From NCBI RefSeq assembly GCF_026240905.1, contig NZ_JAPEVI010000001.1, positions 310,001 through 374,000 on the forward strand: DNA of 64,000 nucleotides, given 5' to 3'. Source of the stretch: Roseibium salinum (GTDB taxonomy: Bacteria; Pseudomonadota; Alphaproteobacteria; Rhizobiales; Stappiaceae). Each line of letters starts with the position of its first letter. Positions within the stretch are counted from its first letter, which is position 1. Shown here one piece after another: positions 9,416 through 17,873 of the stretch. The translations under genes were made by a program, and so were the position numbers. The notes beneath the pieces were generated by a model that had not been told where the DNA came from, made no database searches, and saw only the letters and a program-made list of their open reading frames with translations.

Positions 9416-10035
9416 GCTGCGCGCTCCGTCAAAAGATCGCCGAGATAGGCGCGGGCCGGCTCATGGGCCAGAACCGCCTCGTAACCGGCAAGCGGCGTCA
9501 CCGAACCCTTGTGGACGAAGATGAACTGCTCGCAGATCTCCTGAAGAATTTCGAGGTGGAACAATTCATTGGGGTGAACACAGAGAAACACCAGGCGGTT
9601 CTCGTCCCGAAGCCTGCGGAAAAAATCCAGCATGAAGCCGATATAGCCGTCCTGCGTGTTGAACTGAGGTTCGTCGAACAGATGCAGGACCGGATAGTCC
9701 GACCCGGCAGGCTGCAGCAGCAGGTTGGGCATGAAGGTTCTGAAGTGCCGCACCTGATAGGACTGGTGATAGTGGATCGCCAGGCGATCACGCTGGTCCG
9801 TGCGGACCTTGTGGATGTCGCGGCCGTTGACAAGCACCTGGCCACGGCTGGGGGCGTTGGATCCGGTAATCAGTTCGAACAACGTGGTTTTCCCTGATCC
9901 GTTGGGGCCCATCATGCCGACGATACCGGGCTTCTCGATGGTGAAATCGGCCGTCAGCCGGAACGTCGGGGTTCGATCAAAGCGCCCTCTGGTGTAGATC
10001 TTTTCCAGTTCGCGCACCTGTAAAATGGCTGTCAT
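9412..10035 (-). CDS. Atypical ABC ATPase lacking the signature motif
   Basis: 207 residues encoded inside the Liv operon directly after livF. Walker A is intact (GPNGSGKTT, 43-51), Walker B has its catalytic Glu (VLHLFDEP, D121/E122), and the H-loop His is present (CVHPNE, H154). The LSGGQ signature and the usual D-loop (SALD) are absent: the stretch before Walker B reads FMPNLLLQPAGSDYP. ATP binding is plausible, but it cannot form a normal ATP sandwich with itself. It may be a regulatory or substrate-dedicated subunit. The frame is complete with clean overlaps, so it is not a broken gene. Confidence 0.78.
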   Translation of the reverse strand: MTAILQVRELEKIYTRGRFDRTPTFRLTADFTIEKPGIVGMMGPNGSGKTTLFELITGSNAPSRGQVLVNGRDIHKVRTDQRDRLAIHYHQSYQVRHFRTFMPNLLLQPAGSDYPVLHLFDEPQFNTQDGYIGFMLDFFRRLRDENRLVFLCVHPNELFHLEILQEICEQFIFVHKGSVTPLAGYEAVLAHEPARAYLGDLLTERAA

Positions 10036-10039
10036 CTGC

Positions 10040-10756
10040 TCACATCCCGATAAGGCGGCGCCGAAGCGGCGCGTTATCCAATAATTCCCGGGCGGATCCT
10101 TCGTGCTCGATCCGTCCGCGGTCCATCACATAGACCCGGTCGGAAACCTCCAGCGCCGCAAGCGCATTCTGCTCGACGATGAGGCAGGAGATGCCTTCGC
10201 CCTTCAGCCGCCGTATGGTGCGCATGACGTCCTGGACGATCTTCGGAGCCAGGCCCTGGCTGGGTTCATCGAAGAGAACCAGACCCGGTGCGCCAAGCAG
10301 CGCCCGGCTGATGGAGACCATCTGCAGTTCGCCGCCCGACATGTTCTCGCAATCGCGGACCATGAGGTGATCCAGGGCGGGAAATATCTCCACCATTTCG
10401 TCGACCGACCAGGATCTGAACCGGGTCTTGCGGGCACCAAGGGCAAGGTTGCGCTTTCCCGACAGCGACGGAAAAATCCGGCGGTCGTCGGGAACCCAGC
10501 CTATTCCGAGCCGCGAGATCTTGTGCGTCGACAGGCGGGTTACCTCCTTCTTGTCGAAGAAAACCCTGCCGTTGCGCGGCGGCGTCAGACCCAGGATCGA
10601 GCGTATGGTCGTCGTCTTGCCCGCTCCGTTCGGCCCCAGCAGTGAAACGACTTCACCTTCGCCAACACTGATGGAGGGGCCGAACAGGGCCTGCGTTTCG
10701 CCATAGAAAGTCTCGATGGACTGGACATCCAGCATTGCGTTGGCACATTCCGGCAT
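10040..10756 (-). CDS. livF: Liv-type ABC transporter ATP-binding protein (LivF)
   Basis: A 238-residue ATPase of the branched-chain amino-acid/HAAT importer family. Walker A GPNGAGKTTT, LivF-type WVPDDRRIFPSLSGKRNL, signature MSGGELQMVSISRAL (M for L), Walker B LVLFDEPSQGLAP and IVEQNALAALEVSDRVYVM. The QGLAP after Walker B is diagnostic of LivF. Its ATG at 10756 overlaps the livG stop by 4 bases. Energises uptake with LivG through LivHM; the operon suggests a carbohydrate-derived rather than amino-acid substrate. Confidence 0.92.
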   Translation of the reverse strand: MPECANAMLDVQSIETFYGETQALFGPSISVGEGEVVSLLGPNGAGKTTTIRSILGLTPPRNGRVFFDKKEVTRLSTHKISRLGIGWVPDDRRIFPSLSGKRNLALGARKTRFRSWSVDEMVEIFPALDHLMVRDCENMSGGELQMVSISRALLGAPGLVLFDEPSQGLAPKIVQDVMRTIRRLKGEGISCLIVEQNALAALEVSDRVYVMDRGRIEHEGSARELLDNAPLRRRLIGM

Positions 10757-11499
10757 CACGCCACCTCCCCGAGGGCGGATCTGGCGACCCATTTGTTCTG
10801 TTGCAGGTTCTGGGGCGTGTCCTCCGCAATCACCTGTCCCCAGTGAATGACCGAGATGGTGTCGGCCAGGTCGAACAGGAAGCGCATGTCGTGTTCGATA
10901 AGGACGATCGTGTAGTCCTTGCGAATGCGCCTGATGAGGTCGGCGAGGTTCCTGGTGGCTTCCGTTCCCAAGCCCGACGTGGGCTCGTCCAGAAAGACCA
11001 GGCGTGGCCTGGCCGCCAGCGCCACCGCAATCTCCAGGGCCCGGCGCTCGCCATAGGGCAGAGAATCCGCCTTGTCCCAGGCCCGGTGGGCCAGGCCCAC
11101 CTGTTCCAGCACCTCCAATGCCGCGCCGACGATCCGCCGATCCTCGAACAGGTCGCCGACAACATCGAATGCCCGCTCGCGAAACTCGGGGAGTGCCAGG
11201 GCCACGTTCTCGAGGACGACGGTGTCGTCGAACAGGTTCATGATCTGGAAGCTGCGGGAAATGCCCATCCGTGCGATCTGGTAGGGCTTCTTGCCGGTGA
11301 TGTCCTGCCCGTCGAAAACGATCTTGCCGCCGTCGGGCGCATGGTGACCCGTGAGCACATGAAAGCACGTGGTCTTGCCGGCTCCATTGGGTCCCATGAT
11401 GCCGTGAACCGTTCCCTGCTCGACCGACAACGATATGTTTTCCAGCACCACCCGTGCGCCGAAGCGTTTTCGCAAGCCATTTGCCTCGAAGAATGCCAT
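10756..11499 (-). CDS. livG: Liv-type ABC transporter ATP-binding protein (LivG)
   Basis: A 247-residue ATPase with Walker A GPNGAGKTTC, GISRSFQIMNLFDDTVVLENV (the LivG Q-loop pattern), a variant signature LPYGERRALEIAVAL (LPYGE is common in LivG), Walker B LVFLDEPTSGLG and IEHDMRFLFDLADTISVIHWG. Three bases separate it from livM upstream. It forms the ATPase pair with the next gene. Confidence 0.92.
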   Translation of the reverse strand: MAFFEANGLRKRFGARVVLENISLSVEQGTVHGIMGPNGAGKTTCFHVLTGHHAPDGGKIVFDGQDITGKKPYQIARMGISRSFQIMNLFDDTVVLENVALALPEFRERAFDVVGDLFEDRRIVGAALEVLEQVGLAHRAWDKADSLPYGERRALEIAVALAARPRLVFLDEPTSGLGTEATRNLADLIRRIRKDYTIVLIEHDMRFLFDLADTISVIHWGQVIAEDTPQNLQQNKWVARSALGEVA

Positions 11500-11502
11500 T
11501 CC

Positions 11503-12531
11503 TCAGACCTCCTTCGTCTTCGGCGCTTCCGAGCGCGTTGCCGCTTCGTGGCCGAGTTGTCGCCGCACGACATGGATCAGACCGGCCAGTCCTTCCGGCC
11601 GGGTCATGACCATCAGCATGAACATCAGGCCGAACCAGAGCAGCCATGTTTCCGTGATGCCGCCGATGAAGTCCCTTGCGAGAAAGTAGAGGACGACGCC
11701 GAGGACCGGACCCCAGAAGCTGACGAGCCCGCCGCCGACCAGAACCATCATTACGATCAGGCCGGACTGGTGCAGGCTCATGACGTCCGGATAGGCGCTC
11801 TCCTGCGCCATCGCGAACAGTCCCCCCGCAAGTCCGGCAAAGGCGGCCGAAAGCACGAATGTGAGCCATTTTATGAGCCAGACATTGTAGCCGACGAAAC
11901 GGGCGCGGGTCTCATTCTGCCGGATTGCCTGCAGAACCCGCCCGAACGGCGCATTGACGAGGCGCCAGAGCGCAAGCACCGACACGGCAACCACCACGGC
12001 CACGAACCAGTAGAGGGCGCGGTTGTCATCGAGTGGAATGGATACGAAACCAAGGGAGAGGTCAGGCCGGGGAATCCCCAAGAGGCCATCCTCGCCGCCG
12101 GTCAGCCAATGCAGCTTGATGGCGCAGAACCAGAAGACCTGACCGAAAGCAATCGACATCAGCGCAAAATAGATCCCGCGCCGATGGGAGACAAACGCGG
12201 CCACAATGGCGCCTGCCACGGCTGCCGCGAGAATTGCTGCCAGCAGTCCGCCCCAGAGGTTTACGGCAACGCCCTGCTGAAACAGGCCAAAGGCATATGC
12301 GCCGACGCCGAGATAGGCGCCATGCCCGAAGCTGTGGAGGCCGATATAGCCGAAGAGCAGGTTGAACCCCATGGCGAACAGGATCCAGATCGCGACCTCG
12401 ATCCCCAGGTATTGATAAAGGCCGACCGACTCCAGCCAGAAGGGCGCCGTGGCGAGAGCCGCCAGAAAGAGCCCCATCCCCAGTGTGACGGGGGTCCCGC
12501 CATGGGCAGGGATATCGGAAAGGGAAATCAT
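11503..12531 (-). CDS. livM: Liv-type ABC transporter permease (LivM)
   Basis: A 342-residue permease with 9-10 hydrophobic segments and the LivM motifs FGYIGLHSFGHGAYLGVGAYAFG, YFALMSIAFGQVFWF and the coupling region LQAIRQNETRARFVGYNVW. The C-terminal RPEGLAGL is also typical. It lies in the tightly spaced transport segment of the operon. Solute specificity is set mainly by the binding protein at 13533-14819. Confidence 0.92.
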   Translation of the reverse strand: MISLSDIPAHGGTPVTLGMGLFLAALATAPFWLESVGLYQYLGIEVAIWILFAMGFNLLFGYIGLHSFGHGAYLGVGAYAFGLFQQGVAVNLWGGLLAAILAAAVAGAIVAAFVSHRRGIYFALMSIAFGQVFWFCAIKLHWLTGGEDGLLGIPRPDLSLGFVSIPLDDNRALYWFVAVVVAVSVLALWRLVNAPFGRVLQAIRQNETRARFVGYNVWLIKWLTFVLSAAFAGLAGGLFAMAQESAYPDVMSLHQSGLIVMMVLVGGGLVSFWGPVLGVVLYFLARDFIGGITETWLLWFGLMFMLMVMTRPEGLAGLIHVVRRQLGHEAATRSEAPKTKEV

Positions 12532-12535
12532 CGTA

Positions 12536-13456
12536 TCAGTTCTCCAGCGCGCTCTTGCGGCCCATGAGGCCCCGGGCGCGGAACGTGACCACTGCGATCA
12601 GGAGCAGGTACATCGACAGCATTGACCATGCCGGTGCATAGGCGCCGGTAATCCCGACTGCGAGGCCGACCAGCGCAGCTGCGATCACCGCACCCCAGAA
12701 ACTGCCCACGCCGCCGAGGACGATGATCAGGAAGGCCGGGATGATGACATCGACGCCGATATGCGGCCGCAATCCCCAGATCGGCGCCATGACGACCCCG
12801 GCGAGGCCGGCCAATGCTGCTCCGAGGCCGAAGACCAGCAGGCGCAGCCGGCTGAGGTCATAGCCGAGGGCCCGTACCATTTCGCTGTCATGGCTGCCGG
12901 CCTTGATGATGGCGCCGTAGGGGGTCTTCTCCAGAAAGAGCCACACGCACACGATCGACAGCGCGGCGAAGCCGGCGGCGAAAAACTTGTATTTCGAGAA
13001 AATCATGCCGCCGGCGAGAAAAGCGCCGTTGATGAGTTGCGGCACCGTCAGGCTCTGCTCGCCGGTCCCCCAGGATATGCGGATCAGTTCCTCGATGACG
13101 AGGGCCGCGCCAAAGGTCAGCAGCAGACCGTAAAGCGGGGCTTTCCCGTAGGTCCGGCGCACGCACAATTCCAGCACCATGCCGGCCGCGGCAGCGCAAA
13201 GAGGGCCGAATATCAGGGCCGAGGCATATCGCATCCCGACGGGAAGCGACGCCCACCAGATGCCGAACTCGCTCGCGCCAAACCAGTCCCCGCCGATCCA
13301 GGCCATCGCGAAATAGGCGCCGAGCGCGAACAGGGAACCATGGGCGAGATTGATGATTTCCATCACCCCGACGATCAGCGTGAAGCCCAGGGCGATCATG
13401 GCGAACAGTAGCCCCAGCGTGAGGCCGTTGACGATGTGTGGAAGAAGAAGGTCCAT
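12536..13456 (-). CDS. livH: Liv-type ABC transporter permease (LivH)
   Basis: A 306-residue permease with the LivH hallmarks NGLTLGLLFAMIALGFTLIVGVMEIINLAHGSLFALGAYFA, and GSHDSEMVRALGYDLSRLR in the coupling loop. The ATG at 13456 (MDLLLPHIVNG) is chosen from family N-termini although the frame is open to 13600; the ribosome site there is weak. It follows the binding-protein gene after a 76-base gap that holds a hairpin. Confidence 0.9.
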   Translation of the reverse strand: MDLLLPHIVNGLTLGLLFAMIALGFTLIVGVMEIINLAHGSLFALGAYFAMAWIGGDWFGASEFGIWWASLPVGMRYASALIFGPLCAAAAGMVLELCVRRTYGKAPLYGLLLTFGAALVIEELIRISWGTGEQSLTVPQLINGAFLAGGMIFSKYKFFAAGFAALSIVCVWLFLEKTPYGAIIKAGSHDSEMVRALGYDLSRLRLLVFGLGAALAGLAGVVMAPIWGLRPHIGVDVIIPAFLIIVLGGVGSFWGAVIAAALVGLAVGITGAYAPAWSMLSMYLLLIAVVTFRARGLMGRKSALEN

Positions 13457-13486
13457 TTCAGTCTCAAAGCCGAGCACGAGGGGAAT

Positions 13487-13515
13487 GCGACCGAGCCGCT
13501 GGCCGGCCCGGTCGC
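13487..13515 (-). promoter_or_regulatory. Intercistronic hairpin between binding protein and livH
   Basis: A 7-bp perfect stem, GCGACCG (13487-13493) with CGGTCGC (13509-13515), in the gap between the binding-protein stop and the permease start. No U-run follows. It is likely an RNA-stabilising or partial-termination element giving more binding protein than permease. Confidence 0.5.
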
Positions 13516-13532
13516 GCAGAGGTGCCGATTGG

Positions 13533-14819
13533 TCAGGCGTCGAAAGCGGGCGTGTCTTCGTAGCTTTCGAGCTTGCAGGCCTCGAGGCTTCCCTCATCAC
13601 GGACGTCGTTCGGATCTGACTGCGTCAGTATCCTGAACATGTCGTTTTCATCCCTCGGCTCATCATTGGCCGTTGCCAGGTAGATTGTCTGCTGGACCTG
13701 GTGGGTATTCGGGTCGATCACCGCAACGTGGTGCTGCATCCGCTCTTCGGCGGACATGACGTGCCCTTCGAGTTGCTTGATGACGGCGATATTGTTGGTC
13801 GAATCCGCCCGCTCGATCGCGTTCAGCAGTTCGCGGGTGGCCATATAGCCGTTGTAGAACACGTTGCCCGGCACACGCATCGACGTGTCCGGATACATGG
13901 CCTGATACCGGTCGACGAACTCCTTCACGCCGGGCAGATCCAGTCCGTAGTACCAGGTGGTGCCGAACACGCCGAACAGGTTGTCGAGCGGCAGTCCGTA
14001 GACATCCGGCCAGTCCTGCTGGTTATTGATCCAGGCGGGCTTTGACCCCATGCCGAGCTGGGCAACCTGCTGGCGCATTGCAATCTGGTCATCCCCGCCA
14101 ACCGCCGCCGCAACAATGTCGGGGTTGATCTGCTGGATCTTGAGCAGAGCCGCGGAAAAGTCCCGCGTGCCCTGCGGGATCAGGATTTCCTCGACCACGG
14201 TTCCACCGTGCTGGTCGACAAGGGCGCGGGTGGACTTTGCGGTGTCGTGCCCCCAGACATAGTCATTGGTCAGCAGCACGACCTTTTCGCCATATGTCGA
14301 TATCGCGTTCCGGACCGCAGCCTTCGAGAAGTTGGTGCCGTTGCCGTCCCAGACGAATTTCACACGGTGACAATTCTGCCCGCTTTCCGTCGGCGAAGAC
14401 GAGTTGGTGTTCATGTAGATGACGCCATAGCGCTGGGCCACCTGACTGACGGCGTTGGCAACGCCCGAGCTGACAGCCCCGATCAGGAACCCGCACTCTT
14501 CACGGCTGATCAGCCGCTCGGCGACCCGCGAGCCGGTGGCCGGTGTGGTTTCGGTGTCGATATGCATGAACTCGATTTTCCGGCCGAGCGCCCCGCCACG
14601 CGCGTTGGCCTCCTCGATCGCCATCAGCATCCCCCTGCGATCGGAGGCCCCGGAATTCGCGTATTGGCCGGAAGCGTCCGACGTGATGCCGATGCGGATC
14701 GGTTTATCCGTTGACTGCGCCCAGACACGATTGTGTTTCCAAGGTCCTGCAAACGTCGCGACACCGCCAACGGCAGCGCCGCCAAGCAGCCCGCGGCGGG
14801 TTATTTTCGAATTTGACAT
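13533..14819 (-). CDS. Periplasmic binding protein (type 1, Liv family) with Tat-like signal
   Basis: A 428-residue solute-binding protein. The N-terminus KITRRGLLGGAAVGGVATFAG is a twin-arginine export signal, which suggests it folds before export. The mature part starts near QSTDKPIRIGITSDASGQYANSG and shows the type 1 periplasmic fold (GFLIGAVSSGVANAVSQVAQRYGVIYMN, LLTNDYVWGHDTAKSTRALV). It is first gene of the 11.5-kb operon, divergent from the RpiR regulator. Relatives bind amino acids, amides, urea or aromatic acids; here the neighbours favour a sugar-like ligand. Confidence 0.9.
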   Translation of the reverse strand: MSNSKITRRGLLGGAAVGGVATFAGPWKHNRVWAQSTDKPIRIGITSDASGQYANSGASDRRGMLMAIEEANARGGALGRKIEFMHIDTETTPATGSRVAERLISREECGFLIGAVSSGVANAVSQVAQRYGVIYMNTNSSSPTESGQNCHRVKFVWDGNGTNFSKAAVRNAISTYGEKVVLLTNDYVWGHDTAKSTRALVDQHGGTVVEEILIPQGTRDFSAALLKIQQINPDIVAAAVGGDDQIAMRQQVAQLGMGSKPAWINNQQDWPDVYGLPLDNLFGVFGTTWYYGLDLPGVKEFVDRYQAMYPDTSMRVPGNVFYNGYMATRELLNAIERADSTNNIAVIKQLEGHVMSAEERMQHHVAVIDPNTHQVQQTIYLATANDEPRDENDMFRILTQSDPNDVRDEGSLEACKLESYEDTPAFDA

Positions 14820-14911
14820 GCCATCCTCCCTGAAAGCGGTCCTGGTGACAGGACCCTTGAAGCGCTCAGAGCCTCTCCTCCAGGCCGATTGAACGCTGTG
14901 TTCATACGATA

Positions 14912-14972
14912 GAAAATTTATTCAATTCGCGTCAATGAAAATTTCTTCACAAAAATAGAAAATATGTTATTC
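14912..14972. promoter_or_regulatory. Putative RpiR operator cluster, divergent promoter region
   Basis: Three related AT-rich elements lie between the divergent genes: GAAAATTTATTC (14912-14923), GAAAATTTCTTC (14937-14948) and GAAAATATGTTATTC (14958-14972). RpiR/SIS regulators commonly bind GAAA...TTTC-like dyads, so these are good candidates for the binding sites of the adjacent regulator. The last one sits just upstream of its start codon, suggesting autoregulation. Confidence 0.5.
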
Positions 14973-14980
14973 GGTGGTTC

Positions 14981-15805
14981 ATGATCGACGACACACCACA
15001 ATCCGCGCCTGCGCATCCGGCGACCTTTGACGCATTGCGGCAGGATATTCGCGACAGATTTCAGGGGCTTAGCCCTCATTTGCAGCGCATCGCGCGTGCC
15101 TCGCTCGAGGAGCCGAACATGATTGCGCTCAACACGACGCAGGCGATCGCCGGTCAGCTCGGCGTTCAACCGTCAACGCTCATCAGGTTTTCCAAGGAGT
15201 TTGGCTTCGCGGGATTTTCAGACCTGCAGAAGGTCTACAGGCAGCGCCTGATCGAAGGCGAGGCAGCCGTCAGAGACCGGGTCAGCGTCAGCGCCACAGA
15301 CACGGCTCCCGATGTCGAGCAACTGCTCACCTCCGCTCTCGAGGCGCAACGAGGCGCCCTGGACAGCCTGGAGAAAACGTTTGACCGAAGCTCGCTGGAA
15401 CAGGCTGTGCGTATCCTTCGCTCGGCCCGTCATATCTATATTGCCGGACTTCGGCGTTCGCGCCCGATCGCGGATTACCTGCATTATGGTTTCCTGAGGA
15501 GCGAACGGGCGTGTTCGCTTCTGGATTTCGCAGGGGGCATGGCGGCGCCGCAGATCGCAACCATGGAGCGCGAGGACGTCCTCATTGCGATAGCCTTCCC
15601 GCCCTACTCGAACCCGGTCGTGGACGCCGTGATGGACGCCCATGTTTCCGGAAAAGTCGTCCTGGCAATAACCGACAGTGCCGACAGTCCGCTAAGCCGT
15701 TACAGCAACACCGCACTCTTGCTTGAAGCCGACGCCACAAGCCGGCTGCAACCAATCGGAGCAGCGATCACCCTGGCGCAAATTCTCATCATGGCGGTGA
15801 CATAA
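14981..15805 (+). CDS. RpiR/MurR-family transcriptional regulator with SIS domain
   Basis: 274 residues. N-terminal HTH_6 (about 12-90) includes TTQAIAGQLGVQPSTLIRFSKEFGFAGFSDLQKVYR; the C-terminal SIS sugar-phosphate-binding domain (about 125-260) has ARHIYIAGLRRSRPIADYLHYGF and AITDSADSPLSRYSNTALLLEAD. It is divergent from the 14819-3305 operon and presumably controls it, responding to a sugar-phosphate or keto-deoxy acid intermediate. Candidate operators lie in the shared 160-base upstream region. Confidence 0.9.
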   Translation: MIDDTPQSAPAHPATFDALRQDIRDRFQGLSPHLQRIARASLEEPNMIALNTTQAIAGQLGVQPSTLIRFSKEFGFAGFSDLQKVYRQRLIEGEAAVRDRVSVSATDTAPDVEQLLTSALEAQRGALDSLEKTFDRSSLEQAVRILRSARHIYIAGLRRSRPIADYLHYGFLRSERACSLLDFAGGMAAPQIATMEREDVLIAIAFPPYSNPVVDAVMDAHVSGKVVLAITDSADSPLSRYSNTALLLEADATSRLQPIGAAITLAQILIMAVT

Positions 15806-15845
15806 GCGGGGCCGGGAGCCGGCGACAGCGCCGCTCGCCGCTTCT

Positions 15846-16814
15846 TCAACCGTGGCTGCCCTGGTGGACGGGCCGGTTTCTCTCAACGCTGTCGACAGGC
15901 GCTTCTTGCGCGGTTGTGTCATTTGAACACTGCTTGAGGCGCTCGATCAGCCAGCGGCCCGCGGGTCCTGGAGGCGCGGCGAGCGGGTAGACCGCGGAAA
16001 TCGTCAGCTGGAGGCCACCCGGCGGCATATCCTGGATCGGAAGTTCGACCAGCCGTCCCTCGGCAATATCATCCGCGACCGTGTGAAGCGGCATGCCGCC
16101 CCATCCCAGACCGCTGAGCAGAAAGGCGTGCTTGGCAAAAAGGTCCCCCAGCCGCCAGGTAGAGGGCGACATGACGCCGAAATCGCGGCCGGCCGAGAGA
16201 TCCGATCGATCGGTGAGCACCAGTTGAACGTGTTGTGCCAGCTCATCGCGAGGAATAACGCCGCCATAACGCGTCAGTGGATGGTCGGCTGCGGCAACCA
16301 TGATGAAGCTGACGCTGGTGACCCTTTCAGCCACAAGGCCGGCGGGCAGCGTCGGCAGGGACCCGACCAGGGCGAAGCTTGCGCGGCCATCCAACACGGG
16401 CTGCACCGCGCCGCCAAGCGCTTCAACATAAAGCCGCAACGGCGTGGCGGGAAATTGAGCGCGAAACGCGTGCGCCACCTCGGCAATGGCCGTTATCGGG
16501 AAAAAGACGTCGATCACCGCCGCCAGCTCCGCTTCCAGTCCGCCGGATATGCCCTTCGCGCGCGCCTTCATGCTGTCGACGCTCGCAACGATCGCGCGCG
16601 CATCGGCAAGCAGGACGCCGCCCTCTGTCGTCAGCTGCGGGTATCTGGCGCTCCGGTCGAACAGTCTGACCGCAAGCTGGGCCTCGAGATTGGCCATGGT
16701 TTCGCTGACGGCGGACTGCGTCCGATTCAGCCGGCGTGCCGCCGCGGAAAAGCTTCCTTCATCAGCCGCAGCAACGAACATGCGCAACTGGTCAAGTGAT
16801 ACACCGTCCAGCAT
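15846..16814 (-). CDS. LysR-family transcriptional regulator
   Basis: 322 residues with the N-terminal winged HTH (LDQLRMFVAAADEGSFSAAARRLNRTQSAVSETMANLEAQLAVRLFDR) and a type 2 periplasmic-like effector domain from about 90. It is divergent from the azoreductase gene with a 302-base gap, the usual arrangement for a LysR protein and its target. The ligand cannot be predicted. Confidence 0.92.
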   Translation of the reverse strand: MLDGVSLDQLRMFVAAADEGSFSAAARRLNRTQSAVSETMANLEAQLAVRLFDRSARYPQLTTEGGVLLADARAIVASVDSMKARAKGISGGLEAELAAVIDVFFPITAIAEVAHAFRAQFPATPLRLYVEALGGAVQPVLDGRASFALVGSLPTLPAGLVAERVTSVSFIMVAAADHPLTRYGGVIPRDELAQHVQLVLTDRSDLSAGRDFGVMSPSTWRLGDLFAKHAFLLSGLGWGGMPLHTVADDIAEGRLVELPIQDMPPGGLQLTISAVYPLAAPPGPAGRWLIERLKQCSNDTTAQEAPVDSVERNRPVHQGSHG

Positions 16815-16968
16815 GTTTCCCCCTTACGATCGGACGGGCCGATAGAGATTACAATAAAACACAGGTCATCCCGATCTATACGGGCACAGCACTGGTCCGG
16901 CAATCTATCCCGTAGAGAACGTGGACAGCGGGTATCTCCGCCAGCGAGGGCCTTCCTCTTGATCATAT

Positions 16969-16983
16969 ATCGGACAATCCGAT
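16969..16983. promoter_or_regulatory. Candidate LysR binding site upstream of the azoreductase gene
   Basis: The 15-base dyad ATCGGACAATCCGAT has perfect 6-base arms and also fits the ATC-N9-GAT form of LysR boxes. It lies in the gap between the divergent regulator and the azoreductase gene, about 135 bases from the latter's start. The rest of the 302-base gap (16815-17116) shows no gene. Confidence 0.45.
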
Positions 16984-17116
16984 GGATAGCATCATAATAT
17001 ACCGGCTTTTCCGTCATGCTTGGAGATGGCACTTACCAACCATGTTCAACGCAATCAGGAACTTCCTGTCCCGCACTGATAAAGCCCCCGCGAGAGGGCG
17101 GCCGGAGGATCAACCC

Positions 17117-17728
17117 GTGACGACCATTCTGCACATCGATTCCAGCATTCTTGGCGGCCATTCGGTCAGCCGGACGCTCACCGCCGAAATCGTGGCCCGG
17201 CAGCAGGCACTCCACCCCGGGGCGCATGTCATACGCAGGGATCTCGTCGACGATGCTGCCATGCATCTGTCGGATGATCACATCTCCGTTTTCCAGGGCG
17301 GGGAAGTCGGCGATGCCGCGCTCGGCCAGGACCTTGCCACCGGTGCCGCCTATATCGACGATCTGTTTGCCGCCGACATCATCGTCATCGGCGCGCCGAT
17401 GTACAATTTCACCATCCCGACGCAGCTGAAGGGCTGGGTGGACCGTGTCTGTGTCGCCGGTCGCACGTTCCAGTACGGGGCGAACGGCCCCGAGGGGCTG
17501 GTGAAAGGCAAGAAGGTCTTCGTTGCTTCGGCCCGCGGCGGCATTTACACCGGCGACAGCCCCTCGGCAAACCTCGATCACCAGGAAAGCTACCTGCTCG
17601 GCGTGCTCGCCTTCATCGGCCTGACCGATGTCACGGTGATCCGTGCGGAGGGCCTTGCCCTCGGCGACGAGGTCAAGGCAGCGGCCGTTGCCGGGGCCAA
17701 GGAGCAGATCGAAAGGCTGGCGGCCTGA
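17117..17728 (+). CDS. azoR: FMN-dependent NADH-azoreductase (AzoR)
   Basis: A 203-residue flavodoxin-fold reductase, the usual AzoR length. FMN-binding motifs are visible: phosphate loop SSILGGHSVSR, the isoalloxazine loop APMYNFTIPTQLKGWVDRV and SARGGIYTG. It reduces quinones and azo compounds by two electrons from NADH and is thought to protect against electrophilic quinones. The GTG at 17117 is chosen because GGAGG lies 8 bases upstream and homologues begin MTTILHIDSS; the frame is open back to 16982. Confidence 0.9.
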   Translation: MTTILHIDSSILGGHSVSRTLTAEIVARQQALHPGAHVIRRDLVDDAAMHLSDDHISVFQGGEVGDAALGQDLATGAAYIDDLFAADIIVIGAPMYNFTIPTQLKGWVDRVCVAGRTFQYGANGPEGLVKGKKVFVASARGGIYTGDSPSANLDHQESYLLGVLAFIGLTDVTVIRAEGLALGDEVKAAAVAGAKEQIERLAA

Positions 17729-17873
17729 TCTGCCGCGTTCACGACGCAAGCACTCGGCGACGCGCTGGAGGTCAGCGCAGTCGCCGAAATGCTGATTGCG
17801 GCCGAACGGCGGAAGAGATCAGCAATGGCTGGTAAGGACCCATGAAACTGGCCCTTGGACGGACGGTCTGCGT

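Noticed and set aside
10735..12567. A plus-strand frame of 610 codons across livF, livG and livM
   Set aside because: Antisense to three genes with intact ABC motifs and overlapping starts; low-complexity translation.
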